Assembly: GCA_022825135.1 (NCBI GenBank)
Contig: JAJDYN010000005.1
Location: forward strand, 186,001 to 250,000
Source: Gemmatimonadota bacterium
GTDB lineage: Bacteria; Gemmatimonadota; Gemmatimonadetes; Longimicrobiales; Gaopeijiaceae
DNA: 64,000 nt
Direction: 5' to 3'
In this document: positions 49,925 to 58,775 of the stretch, one piece after another
Layout: each line of letters starts with the position of its first letter
How positions within the stretch are numbered: the first letter of the stretch is position 1
Notes under the pieces: model-generated
What the model saw: the letters and a program-made list of their open reading frames with translations, nothing else
Told to the model about the DNA's origin: nothing
Databases searched by the model: none
Made by a program: the position numbers and the translations under genes

Positions 49925-51019
49925 ATGGGAACAGGCGCAAAGATGGTTGTCGGCACGATCGTAGTCGGGGGCCTGGGAGCCTCGGTGTTCGCAGTGCTTG
50001 CGGCCGCGGGCGGTGGCGAGACCGAGGTGGACACCGTGGCTGTGGAGAGGGGCGAGATCGTGGACCGGGCGCTCGCGGTCGGACGCATCGAGCCGCTCGT
50101 CGAGGTGAGCGTGAAGTCGCAACTCGCGGGCGTCGTGCGCCGGATGTTCAAGGAGCCCGGCGAATACGTCCGGCAGGGCGAGCCTCTGCTCGAGGTCCAG
50201 CCCAACCCGACACCGATCGAACTGGTCGAGGCGCGTCGCAACATCGAATTGCGCGAGATCGAATTGCAGCAACTCGAGAGGCGCCGCGATCGGCTGGCTG
50301 AGTTGCGCGACCGGGACCTCGCATCGGAACAGGAGTTCGAGGACGCCGAATACTCGCTCAGCGAGGTCTCGCTCCAGCTCCAGATCGCCCGGGAGCGCCT
50401 GGCCCTGCTCTCGGAAGGCCGCGTGACAATCGGGGACGAGGCCGTGGAGACGGTCATCCAGAGCCCGATCCAGGGGTTCATCCTCGAGAAGATGGTGGAA
50501 ATCGGAGATCCGGTGGTCCCGCTCACGACGTTCCAGGAAGGGACCGTCCTGATGACGATGGCCGAGATGGACGAACTGCTCTTTCGCGGCACTGTCGATG
50601 AAATCGATGTGGGCCGGCTGGCGGCGGGAATGCCGGTAGAGGTCACGATCGGGGCGCTCCCCGACACGCGCGTCGAGGGGCGGCTGACGAGGATTTCGCT
50701 CACCGGACGCGACGAGGAGAACGCGACCATCTTTCCGGTTGAGATCGCGGTCCTGCCCGCAGAGGGCACCTTGCTGAGAGCCGGCTACTCGGCGAACGCC
50801 CAGGTGATCATCGAGCGCCGCTCGGACATCCTGATCATCCCGGAGCGCGTGGTCAGGTTCGAGGAGGGCGGAGCATTCGTGACGGTTCGCCTGGGGCCCG
50901 ACGAGACCGAGGAACGCGAGATCAGGACGGGTCTCAGCGACGGGATCAGCGTCGAGGTGCTCGAGGGCCTGGCGGAGGGCGAGCGCGTCATGGAGCCCCC
51001 GCGGCGCGAGATCACCTAG
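49925..51019 (+). CDS. RND/MacA-type periplasmic adaptor (HlyD family)
   Basis: 364 residues from ATG 49925. An N-terminal anchor (MVVGTIVVGGLGASVFAVLAAAGG) is followed by the HlyD-type barrel-sandwich: VDRALAVGRIEPLVEVSVKSQLAGVVRRMFKEPGEYVRQGEPLLEV. A helical hairpin (IELREIELQQLERRRDRLAELRDRD), the second half of the lipoyl domain (VIQSPIQGFILEKMVEIGDPV) and beta-barrel and membrane-proximal parts follow. The frame upstream of 49925 is spurious. It heads a unit with two FtsX-like permeases, 22 bp and about 1.3 kb downstream, so it is most likely the adaptor of a MacAB-like or LolCDE-like exporter. The ATPase is not in the window. Confidence 0.88.
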   Translation: MGTGAKMVVGTIVVGGLGASVFAVLAAAGGGETEVDTVAVERGEIVDRALAVGRIEPLVEVSVKSQLAGVVRRMFKEPGEYVRQGEPLLEVQPNPTPIELVEARRNIELREIELQQLERRRDRLAELRDRDLASEQEFEDAEYSLSEVSLQLQIARERLALLSEGRVTIGDEAVETVIQSPIQGFILEKMVEIGDPVVPLTTFQEGTVLMTMAEMDELLFRGTVDEIDVGRLAAGMPVEVTIGALPDTRVEGRLTRISLTGRDEENATIFPVEIAVLPAEGTLLRAGYSANAQVIIERRSDILIIPERVVRFEEGGAFVTVRLGPDETEEREIRTGLSDGISVEVLEGLAEGERVMEPPRREIT

Positions 51020-51041
51020 GGCCGCGGGCAGAGAAGACGCC

Positions 51042-52274
51042 GTGAGGCTCGTCGACGCTGTCCGGCAACTGTGGTCGGACCTTTCCGCCCAGCGTCTGCG
51101 CACGGTCCTGACCATACTCGGGATCACCTGGGGCACGGTGGCGGTGGTCGTTCTGCTCGCATTTTCGGTCGGGCTCGAACGGCAGACCATCAAACGGTTT
51201 CACGGGCTGGGCGACCGGATCGTCGTGCTCTTCGGCGGACGCACCGTGCTGGCCCACGCGGGGTTCAGGGAGGGGCGAACAATCCGGCTGCGCGAAGAGG
51301 ATGCCCGGATCCTGGCCCGCCAGATCCCCGACATCACGATGATCAGCCCGGAGTACTCGACGCGCGCGGCCCCCGTCCGCCGCGGCCGGAACGGAGTGAA
51401 TCCCAATATCACCGGCATTCATCCCGTGTATGGCGAGATGCGGAACATCTTCCCGCTTCCGGGCGGCCGATTCATCAACGAGCGCGATCAGGAAGAGCGC
51501 CGCCGCGTCGTCTTCCTCGGCGACGAGGTCGCTCGCGTCCTGTTCGGCGAGGCGGAGGCCGTTGGCGAACAGGTCAGAATCGGGGATTCGCCGTTCACCG
51601 TCATCGGCGTGCTCCAGCCCAAGATCCAGAACAGCTCCTACAACTCGCGCGACGAGGACCGGGTGTTCATTCCGGCGAGCACGCACGCGGCTCTTTTCGG
51701 CTCGCGCTTCGTCTCGAACCTGGTGTACCGGACGGCGGACGCCTCGCGGACCGCGGCTGTGGAGGCGCGGGTCTACGAGGTGCTGGGCAGGAAGTACCGC
51801 TTCAATCCACGGGACGAGGACGCGCTCCAGGTCTGGGACACGGCCGAATGGGAGCGCATGTTCGGCTTTCTGTTCCTCGGGTTCAAGCTGTTCTTCGCGA
51901 TCGTGGGCAGCTTCACGCTCAGCGTGGGCGGGATCGGCGTCGCGAACATCATGTACATCGTCGTGCAGGAGCGCACGCGCGAGATCGGGATCAAGCGCTC
52001 GGTCGGCGCGACCCGAAGGTCCATCCTCTGGCAGTTTCTCGCGGAGAGCGTCCTCATCGTGGGTGTCGGGGCCGCGCTCGGCGTCCTTGTATCGGCGGGA
52101 CTCGTGAAAGTGGTGTCTCTGTTCCCGATGAACGACATCGTCGGTACACCCGTCATCTCGCTCCAGGTGGCCGCCGTGACGATGGCGCTGCTCGCGTTCG
52201 TCGCGATGCTCGCCGGCTGGTTGCCCGCTCGTCGCGCCGCGGCGCTGGATCCGGTCGAATGTCTCCGTCACTAG
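51042..52274 (+). CDS. ABC transporter permease, FtsX/MacB type (first of two)
   Basis: 410 residues from GTG 51042. An N-terminal membrane helix (LRTVLTILGITWGTVAVVVLLAF) is followed by a large periplasmic MacB_PCD-like domain. The latter has RTIRLREEDARILARQIPDITMISPEY, PGGRFINERDQEERRRVVFLGDEVA and VIGVLQPKIQNSSYNSRDEDRVFIP. Three C-terminal helices of the FtsX domain begin FLFLGFKLFFAIVGSFTLSVGGIGVANIMYI and include the coupling segment EIGIKRSVGATRRSILWQFLAES. It ends PARRAAALDPVECLRH. It is a close paralogue of the next gene; the two probably form a heterodimeric exporter channel. Confidence 0.92.
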   Translation: MRLVDAVRQLWSDLSAQRLRTVLTILGITWGTVAVVVLLAFSVGLERQTIKRFHGLGDRIVVLFGGRTVLAHAGFREGRTIRLREEDARILARQIPDITMISPEYSTRAAPVRRGRNGVNPNITGIHPVYGEMRNIFPLPGGRFINERDQEERRRVVFLGDEVARVLFGEAEAVGEQVRIGDSPFTVIGVLQPKIQNSSYNSRDEDRVFIPASTHAALFGSRFVSNLVYRTADASRTAAVEARVYEVLGRKYRFNPRDEDALQVWDTAEWERMFGFLFLGFKLFFAIVGSFTLSVGGIGVANIMYIVVQERTREIGIKRSVGATRRSILWQFLAESVLIVGVGAALGVLVSAGLVKVVSLFPMNDIVGTPVISLQVAAVTMALLAFVAMLAGWLPARRAAALDPVECLRH

Positions 52275-52345
52275 CGCCGGCGCACGGCACCGGCGGGGAG
52301 GTCCTTGTCCTCGCGGTCGCGCTCCCTGCCCCCGCGGTCTGACCG

Positions 52346-53590
52346 ATGTGGAAGATTCTTCTCGCAGACGTTCTCGGTGACCTGCGGGCCAACCGCACCC
52401 GCAGCTTCCTCACCATCTTCGCGATGGTGTGGGGCACGATCTCGATCGTTCTGCTGCTCGCCTTCGGCCGGGGGCTCAGGACTCAGGTTTCTGAGGGCCT
52501 GCTCAATGCGGGAGAGCGAATCTTCATGGTCTACGGCGGCCAGACGAGCCTCGAGCACGAGGGTCTCTCGCGGGGGCGCCGGATACGGCTGCGGGAAGAT
52601 GATCTGGACCTGGTCCTGCGTGCGGTCCCGGAGTTCGAGTTCGGCAGCCCGTCCTACGGGCGCGGCAGGACCCATCTCAAGGCGGGCGAGAACCAGACCA
52701 CGACCTACATGGAGGGCGTGAACCCGATCTTCTCCGAGCTTCGGCGCATGTTCCCTGCTCCCGGCGGACGGTTCATCAATCAGCGCGACCTTGATCAGAG
52801 GCGGCGCGTGCTCTTTCTGGGTGACGAGATCGCGGGGCGCCTGTTCGGCGACACGCCGCCCGTGGGACAGACCGTCCTGCTCGACGGACTCTCCTTCCGG
52901 GTGATCGGCGTGATGGAATCCAAATTCCAGGATTCGAGCAACAATGGTCCGGACGAGAACCGCGCCGTGATCCCGGCCTCGACGTTCCGGAGCATCTACG
53001 GCACCGAATTCGTGAACCACCTCCTCGTGCGGCCGCGCACCGTGGCAGACGCCCCGTTCGCCAAGCAGGAGATGTACCGGGTCCTCGGTGGCCGGCACAG
53101 GTTCGATCCGGCGGACGAACGAGCGCTCGGCATCTGGGACTTCATCGAGGATGAGAAGATCGTGGGTCAGATCGGCTACGGCATCCAGGTCTTCCTGGGG
53201 CTGGTAGGCGCCTTCACGCTGCTGGTCGCCGGGGTCGGCGTCGCGAACATCATGTATGTCGTCGTGCGTGAGCGGACACGGGAGATCGGCATCAAGCTCG
53301 CCGTGGGCGCGCGCCGGCGGCACATCGTCAGCCAGTTCCTGTCGGAAGCGATCGTCATAACGGTCGGCGGCGGTCTGCTCGGACTCGCCATCGCCTCGCT
53401 CCTGGTGATCGGCATTGACAGCATCCCCAGCGACAACCCGGCCATGGAGTACATCCTGAACCCGAAGCTCTCGCTCCCGATCGCGTCGATCTGCGTCGGC
53501 ATGCTCATGGCGATCGGGCTCGTGGCCGGGATTCTGCCTGCGCGCAAGGCGGCGCGTCTCGATCCGGTGGAGTCGCTGAGGTACGAATAG
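52346..53590 (+). CDS. ABC transporter permease, FtsX/MacB type (second of two)
   Basis: 414 residues from ATG 52346. Same organisation as the preceding permease: first helix RSFLTIFAMVWGTISIVLLLAF, periplasmic domain with APGGRFINQRDLDQRRRVLFLGDEIA and VIGVMESKFQDSSNNGPDENRAVIP, and C-terminal FtsX helices with TREIGIKLAVGARRRHIVSQFLSEA. It ends ARKAARLDPVESLRYE. The two permeases diverge moderately, as expected for heterodimer partners. The 71-bp gap between them shows no terminator. No ATPase gene follows; the next gene, on the other strand, encodes a peptide-binding protein. Confidence 0.92.
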   Translation: MWKILLADVLGDLRANRTRSFLTIFAMVWGTISIVLLLAFGRGLRTQVSEGLLNAGERIFMVYGGQTSLEHEGLSRGRRIRLREDDLDLVLRAVPEFEFGSPSYGRGRTHLKAGENQTTTYMEGVNPIFSELRRMFPAPGGRFINQRDLDQRRRVLFLGDEIAGRLFGDTPPVGQTVLLDGLSFRVIGVMESKFQDSSNNGPDENRAVIPASTFRSIYGTEFVNHLLVRPRTVADAPFAKQEMYRVLGGRHRFDPADERALGIWDFIEDEKIVGQIGYGIQVFLGLVGAFTLLVAGVGVANIMYVVVRERTREIGIKLAVGARRRHIVSQFLSEAIVITVGGGLLGLAIASLLVIGIDSIPSDNPAMEYILNPKLSLPIASICVGMLMAIGLVAGILPARKAARLDPVESLRYE

Positions 53591-53611
53591 AGGGGGCTCG
53601 GGCCGCCTTCG

Positions 53612-55255
53612 CTACTCTCGAACCAGCCTCGCATTGTGCACGAAATAGAATTGTCCTTCCGACATCAGCTCGAAATCGCGCACCTCGTCTGACACCGCAT
53701 AGAAGATCGGCTCACTCAGCGTCGGCAGCATCAGGGCGTTCTCCATGATTATGCGCTGGGCTTCCTGGGCGAGTTCGCACCGGGCCTCCGTGTCCGGGAT
53801 GGTCCTGAGCTGACCCACGAGCCGGTCGAGTTCCTCGTCCACGAAGCCGGTCCACGCCCATCCTCCTACCACGTCGTGGGCGGAGTTCCAGAGCATGTCC
53901 ATCAGTAGGGGATCGGGGCTGCGCTGGCGCTCGTACATCAGGTCGAAGTCGCGGTTGTTGACCATCTCGAGCTGCACCGGGCCGGGCACGATCTCTATGG
54001 CCACGTCGATGCCGATCGCGCGCCACTGGGCCTGGACCGCCTCGCCCATCTCCTCGCGGTCGAGGATGGTCCAGCGCACGCGGAGAGGGGTGCCGTCGTC
54101 CACGCCGGGAATCCCGTAGGCCTCGCGGATTCCGTCGCCGTCGCGGTCCGTGTAGCCGGCCTCTTCCAGCAGCTGCCGCGCGGTCTCGGGGTCGTGCGGG
54201 TAGAGGTCCGCGTTCCCTTCCCAGTAGCACGGATGGACCGTGTTCAGCGGGCCATCGGATGACAGATAGTGCCCGTCGTACAGCAGATCGTTGATGGCCG
54301 GCTGATCGGTTGCGTACAGCACGGCCTGCCGGACCCGCAGGTCGCTGAAGGGCGGACGCCGCACGTTCATGACCATCTGCAGCCCGGTCCCGGCCTGGTA
54401 GCCGGTGAGCAGCGAGAAGCCCTCCGCATCGCGGTAGTCTTCGATGTAGGCCGTGGGCAGATTCATGGCGATATGGGCATTGCCGGTGCGCACGATGTTG
54501 CCCAGGACCGCCTCCTCGCCGATGAACCGGATCGTGATCCGCTCGACCTTCGCCGGACCCGCGTCGTTGCTGATCGAGTTCCAGCCGCCGTAGCCGTCCC
54601 AGCGCCGCACGGTCACGTGATCGTTGGGCACCCACTCCTCCAGCAGGAACGGCCCCGCGCCCACCAGGTGCCGGTCGAACTCCTCGATGCCCCACTGCTC
54701 GGCGGCCGTCGGAGACCAGATGGGGACCCTCCGGAAGGCGTCGAGGACCGTCACCCACGGCGCCTCGTAGTGGAGCGTGACGGTGGTGTCGTCTACCACC
54801 TCCACGCGCTCGACCGGCCCGACGTGGGCCGCCATCTCCCCGGAGCGCGTCGCCGGGTCGAGGATGCGCTCGACGTTGTACTTGACGGCCTCCGCGTCGA
54901 AGGGGGTGCCGTCCTGGAACATGACCCCGCTCTTGAGCGTGAACGTCCACTCGTCCGCGACATCGTTCGAAGACCAGCTCGAGGCCAGCGCCGGATGGAA
55001 CTCGCCGTCCGGCCCGAGGATCAGCAGCGGATCGGTGATCTTGTAGTCGATGAGCCACGCGGTCTGGTACGGCTCGATGTGGCCGTCGAGCGAGGCGGGC
55101 TCGCGGGAGGCGGTCCAGGCGATGATGAGTTCGTCGGGGGGGGCGCCGGCGTCGGAGCCGTCTCCACCGCACGCGATAGCTAACAAGCACGCGGACAAGC
55201 AGACCACAGCGTGGCTGATCGTTTCCGGAAAACGTGGTGCGAGGCGTCGGCTCAT
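53612..55255 (-). CDS. Extracellular solute-binding lipoprotein, family 5 (peptide/nickel ABC importer)
   Basis: 547 residues from ATG 55255, lipobox LLAIAC. Family 5 binding fold: the ELIIAWTASREPASLDGHIE start, the PYQTAWLIDYKITDPLLILGPDG region, WTFTLKSGVMFQDGTPFDAEAVKYNVERIL, RVPIWSPTAAEQWGIEEFD, and the C-terminal MLPTLSEPIFYAVSDEVRDFE. It would bind a peptide, opine or similar ligand and pass it to DppB/DppC-type permeases. None is adjacent; the closest in this window are at 3.9-5.7 kb. A TTG 18 bases upstream is a possible but less likely start. Confidence 0.93.
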   Translation of the reverse strand: MSRRLAPRFPETISHAVVCLSACLLAIACGGDGSDAGAPPDELIIAWTASREPASLDGHIEPYQTAWLIDYKITDPLLILGPDGEFHPALASSWSSNDVADEWTFTLKSGVMFQDGTPFDAEAVKYNVERILDPATRSGEMAAHVGPVERVEVVDDTTVTLHYEAPWVTVLDAFRRVPIWSPTAAEQWGIEEFDRHLVGAGPFLLEEWVPNDHVTVRRWDGYGGWNSISNDAGPAKVERITIRFIGEEAVLGNIVRTGNAHIAMNLPTAYIEDYRDAEGFSLLTGYQAGTGLQMVMNVRRPPFSDLRVRQAVLYATDQPAINDLLYDGHYLSSDGPLNTVHPCYWEGNADLYPHDPETARQLLEEAGYTDRDGDGIREAYGIPGVDDGTPLRVRWTILDREEMGEAVQAQWRAIGIDVAIEIVPGPVQLEMVNNRDFDLMYERQRSPDPLLMDMLWNSAHDVVGGWAWTGFVDEELDRLVGQLRTIPDTEARCELAQEAQRIIMENALMLPTLSEPIFYAVSDEVRDFELMSEGQFYFVHNARLVRE

Positions 55256-55292
55256 GCCTGTTCCTGAAGGCAATTTGTAGTTACGTTTTGCG

Positions 55293-55571
55293 ATGACTCA
55301 GATACCTGGATACGAATGGGACGAAGCCAAGCGGGAGTCAAACATCAAGAAACATGGCGTGGACTTCCAAGCCATGGGTGCATTCGAATGGGAGGGAGCC
55401 GTCGAGCGCTTCGACGAGAGGCACGAAGAAGCGCGGTGGATCGCAATCGGCTTCATCAGCCTACGCCTTCATGTCGTTGCATACACAGTCCGAGGTGATG
55501 TCATCCGAGTGATCAGCTTGCGAAGAGCCCAACCACGAGAGATCAGAGATTATGCCAAGAAAGGAAGATGA
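55293..55571 (+). CDS. brnT: BrnT ribonuclease toxin
   Basis: 92 residues with the BrnT pattern: YEWDEAKRESNIKKHGVDF at the N-terminus, then DERHEEARWIAIGFISLRLHVVAYTVRGDVIRVISLRRAQPREIRDY. BrnT is a RelE-like RNase that blocks growth and is neutralised by BrnA. Catalytic R/H residues in the conserved positions are present. Its last 20 bases overlap brnA. It has a promoter region of only about 37 bp, shared with the divergent lipoprotein gene. Complete, unlike most toxins in this window. Confidence 0.93.
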   Translation: MTQIPGYEWDEAKRESNIKKHGVDFQAMGAFEWEGAVERFDERHEEARWIAIGFISLRLHVVAYTVRGDVIRVISLRRAQPREIRDYAKKGR

Positions 55572-55887
55572 AGGGCGCGCCACGACATTCGAAGAAACCG
55601 CGGCCGAGCAGGGTGAGGAGGCTGCGATTCGTGCCGGAATCGCTGCCGACCCGGATACCATGGAACTCGACGAGGAGTGGTTCGCGAAGGCTCGACCGGT
55701 GAGCGAAGCACACCCTCAGTTAGTCGAGGCATTTCGTCGCCGGCGCGGAAAACAGAAGGCACCAACGAAAGAGCAACTGACCATTCGGCTCGACGCCGAC
55801 TTGGTAGCGCACTTTCGAGGTACCGGAAGGGGCTGGCAGACCCGGATCAACAAACTGCTTCGCAAGGCCGTCTTCGGCTCATCGTGA
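55552..55887 (+). CDS. brnA: BrnA antitoxin
   Basis: 111 residues. An acidic N-terminal half (FEETAAEQGEEAAIRAGIAADPDTMELDEEWFAKARP) binds the toxin, and a C-terminal ribbon-helix-helix (KEQLTIRLDADLVAHFRGTGRGWQTRINKLLRKAV) binds DNA. It starts inside brnT and is co-translated with it. BrnA dimers repress the operon and sequester BrnT. The pair is intact. Confidence 0.93.
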   Translation: MPRKEDEGRATTFEETAAEQGEEAAIRAGIAADPDTMELDEEWFAKARPVSEAHPQLVEAFRRRRGKQKAPTKEQLTIRLDADLVAHFRGTGRGWQTRINKLLRKAVFGSS

Positions 55888-55903
55888 CAGGATCCAAACC
55901 CCC

Positions 55904-57307
55904 TCAATACGGCAGGAAGAACAGCGCCAGCGCGATGAAGGGGACGAGCAGGATCATCATCGTGATGCCGTAGCCGAACATGTCGCGGGCGCGCAGGCCC
56001 GTGATGGCGAGCAGCGGGATCGCCCAGAACGGGTTGAACAGGTTCGTGTGCGCGTCCCCAACCGCGTAGGCGGCGATGGTCTGGCCGTGCGGGACGCCGA
56101 GTTCCGCCCCTGCCTGCATCATCGGGCCCCCGACGATGGCCCATTCGCTCCCGGCCGATGGCACGAACACGTTCAGGATGCCGCCTGTGATCCATGTGAC
56201 CACGGGGAAGTTGTCCGCGGTGGACAGCGCGAGCAGGCTCTCCGTCATCGTGTTCACGAGCCCGGTCCCGGTCATGATGCCGACGATGCCCGCATAGAAG
56301 GGGAACTGCAGGATGATGCCGGCGCTTCCCTTCACCGCGTCGGTGAACTCGTCCTGGTATTGGGACGGACTGATGTAGAGGAGCATCCCGATCATCAGGA
56401 AGCCGAAGTTGAAGACGTTCAGGTCGAGGGCGCCCATCGGATCGGTGAAGAATTCCCGTCCCAGCATCACGACGCCCGTCAGCGCGATGATTCCACCCAG
56501 AATGCGGCTGTGGTTGATCCGGTCGGCGGGGCTCGGCTTGGCGATGGCCGGCGCGGGGGAAGAAGCGTCGTCCGCCTCGGCTTCCTCGGGCACGTAGCGG
56601 GCGATTCCGCGGCAATTCTGGTCCGGTGGGGCGAGCAGATAGAGCATCAGGCACCCGTAAGCCAGCGCGAGCGCCGTGAGCAGCAGCGGATAGGAATGGA
56701 AGACCCACTCGCTGGCCGGGATCACGCGGTCCACGATGCCCATCTGCATGAAGACGTTGTTGTCCGTCGCCTGCAGGAGGCCTGCGGAGCTGGACATGCC
56801 CCATCCCCAGGTCAGGCTCATGCCCATGTATCCCGCCACGGCGAGCAGCGGATAGTGGACGGCCATGTTCCTGCGGTGGGCGACCTTTCCCATCTCGCGC
56901 GCGAGAATGGCGCCGAAGATGAGCCCGAGGCCCCACGAGATCCATCCCGTCAGCATCGAGCCCACGCCCACCAGCACCACCGCCTGGCGACCGTTCCGGG
57001 GGAGCCGCACCAGCCAGAGAATGCCGCGCTTCACGACAGGGTGGTACGCCACCACGAACCCGGTCACCAGGATGATGACCATCTGCATGGCGAAGGTGAG
57101 CAGAACCCAGAAGCCGTCGTACCAGGCGAAGGCGATCTCGGCGGGGCTCGATCCCTCGGACAGCCAGGCCGTCACCGCGGCGACATAGGTGAGGATGATT
57201 GCGAACAGGAACGGGTTCGGCATCCATCGTTCGACGAAGTCCGCGATGACCTCACCGAACTTCTGTACGGGCGTAAGCTTCGGTTCTCCGGCGCTGGTCT
57301 GGGTCAA
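55904..57307 (-). CDS. atoE: Short-chain fatty acid transporter, AtoE family
   Basis: 467 residues, polytopic inner-membrane protein of the AtoE/TIGR00366 family (uptake of acetoacetate and other short-chain acids). Seen: WMPNPFLFAIILTYVAAVTAW start, AMQMVIILVTGFVVAYHP, GWISWGLGLIFGAILARE, LTWGWGMSSSAGLLQAT, GIILQFPFYAGIVGIMTGTG, FVPSAGSEWAIVGGP and DAHTNLFNPFWAIPLLAI. These signatures are unmistakable. It is convergent with brnA, 16 bp apart, and divergent from the NHL lipoprotein. A likely role is carboxylate uptake feeding central carbon metabolism. Confidence 0.93.
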   Translation of the reverse strand: MTQTSAGEPKLTPVQKFGEVIADFVERWMPNPFLFAIILTYVAAVTAWLSEGSSPAEIAFAWYDGFWVLLTFAMQMVIILVTGFVVAYHPVVKRGILWLVRLPRNGRQAVVLVGVGSMLTGWISWGLGLIFGAILAREMGKVAHRRNMAVHYPLLAVAGYMGMSLTWGWGMSSSAGLLQATDNNVFMQMGIVDRVIPASEWVFHSYPLLLTALALAYGCLMLYLLAPPDQNCRGIARYVPEEAEADDASSPAPAIAKPSPADRINHSRILGGIIALTGVVMLGREFFTDPMGALDLNVFNFGFLMIGMLLYISPSQYQDEFTDAVKGSAGIILQFPFYAGIVGIMTGTGLVNTMTESLLALSTADNFPVVTWITGGILNVFVPSAGSEWAIVGGPMMQAGAELGVPHGQTIAAYAVGDAHTNLFNPFWAIPLLAITGLRARDMFGYGITMMILLVPFIALALFFLPY

Positions 57308-57555
57308 GGGGCTTCCTCCCTCTGGCGTCTTCGGAGTTCAACTCGCCCGCGGGTCCCGGCCGCGGGACGGCAACCCGGCAACATACGGAGCGGGGTGCTC
57401 CGGGGACAGTAAAGCGCGTGCGCGCATCGCACTTGCCCCGTGAGCCCCGCTCTTGCCCGGAACCATGCGTGGAAACACGATGGAAGGAATTCCCCGCTCG
57501 CCATCTCATCGCCCCGGCGGGTGCGGTTTCATCCCGGCCGGAAGGAGGTGGCCTC

Positions 57556-58710
57556 ATGACCGTCCGCAGAGAGCTTTCTGGTGTCGCGTCTCTCGTCATT
57601 ACCGTCGTTCCCGCCTTCCTCATCTTCATGACGATGACGTGCGCGGCCCCGGACGACGCCGACTCTTCGGGCGCCGCCGACTCCGCTGCGGGAATGCCGG
57701 ACGGCGTCCCGCAGTTCGAGCCCGTGCAGGGGTGGTTCCAGCTGCCCGAGGGCTTCGAGTGGGGGCAGGTGATCGGCCTGTTCGCCGACGCCCGGGGACA
57801 CGTCTGGACCTCGAGCGGCGGCCAGATAGGCGAATGGGACACCGAGGGGAACCTGGTGCAGTCGTGGAGCGCAGCCGGCCCGGACGGCAACTGGAGCACG
57901 ATCCACGGACTCTTCGTGGACCACAACGACTTCGTGTGGACGAATGCGCGCGAGAGCCAGATGACACTCAAGTTCACGCGCGACGGGGAGCACGTGATGA
58001 CGCTCGGGCGCTTCGATGAAACGGGGGGCAGCAACGATCCCACGCTGATGGGGCGTCCGGCCGAGATCTGGGTGGACCCCGAGGACAACGAGGTCTTCAT
58101 CGCCGACGGATACGGCAACCGGCGCGTGATCGTGTTCGACGGCGAGAGCGGGGAGTATCTGCGCCACTGGGGGGCGTACGGGGAGCAGCCCGACGACGAC
58201 TACGAGTGGGATCCAATGTCGGGTGAGCCGTCACAGCAGTTCCAGACCGCGCACGGCATCTTCGGGTCCCGGGACGGACTCATCTACCTCGCGGACCGGG
58301 CCAACAACCGGATCCAGGTCTTCCGGCAGAGCGGCGAGTACGTGATGGAGAAGATCGTGCGGCCGCTGTGCCCGCCCGAGGGCGATCCGGTGCCGGATTG
58401 CGGTGGCTCGGCGACCTTTTCCGTCGGTTTTTCGCCCGACGAGGCGCAGACCTGGCTCTACGTCGCCGACGGCGGTTCGCATGTGATTCTGGTCCTGCGG
58501 CGTTCGGACCTGGAGGTCGTGAATGAGTTCGGGGGCCCCGGGGTGGGTCCCGGAGAGCTCGGGCGGCCGCACAACCTGTCCATCGATCCCCAGGGGAACA
58601 TGTTCGTGGCCGAAGCGGCCGGGCCCATGGTGGTCAACGCTGCCGGAGACAGTGTCCAGGCCGGGTTCCGGGCACAGAAGTTCGCGGTGCGGGGGGCGGA
58701 GGGGAGTTAG
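57556..58710 (+). CDS. NHL-repeat / six-bladed beta-propeller lipoprotein
   Basis: 384 residues from ATG 57556 (GAAGGAGGTG upstream). A signal with lipobox-like FMTMTCAAP, then an acidic linker and a propeller of NHL-like blades. Repeats look like GQVIGLFADARGHVWTSSGG, STIHGLFVDHNDFVWTNA, AEIWVDPEDNEVFIADGYGNRRVIVFD, AHGIFGSRDGLIYLADRANNRIQVF and PHNLSIDPQGNMFVAEAAG. NHL propellers bind peptides or carbohydrates or act as lyases (peptidyl-hydroxyglycine lyase type). The exact role is unknown; probably periplasmic and anchored. Divergent from the atoE-type gene. Confidence 0.9.
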   Translation: MTVRRELSGVASLVITVVPAFLIFMTMTCAAPDDADSSGAADSAAGMPDGVPQFEPVQGWFQLPEGFEWGQVIGLFADARGHVWTSSGGQIGEWDTEGNLVQSWSAAGPDGNWSTIHGLFVDHNDFVWTNARESQMTLKFTRDGEHVMTLGRFDETGGSNDPTLMGRPAEIWVDPEDNEVFIADGYGNRRVIVFDGESGEYLRHWGAYGEQPDDDYEWDPMSGEPSQQFQTAHGIFGSRDGLIYLADRANNRIQVFRQSGEYVMEKIVRPLCPPEGDPVPDCGGSATFSVGFSPDEAQTWLYVADGGSHVILVLRRSDLEVVNEFGGPGVGPGELGRPHNLSIDPQGNMFVAEAAGPMVVNAAGDSVQAGFRAQKFAVRGAEGS

Positions 58711-58733
58711 GCGGGGAGCGGTCGATGGGGATG

Positions 58734-58775
58734 AATGACTCGATTAGTGACTCATAATGACTCGTTTAATGACTC
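58734..58775 (+). repeat. Short imperfect tandem repeats around the PIG-L gene start
   Basis: Four copies of an AATGACTC-like word (AATGACTCGATT, AGTGACTCAT, AATGACTCGTTT, AATGACTCATG) in about 42 bp. They supply several possible ATG or GTG starts for the downstream gene, so expression or start choice could vary with copy number. Confidence 0.6.
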
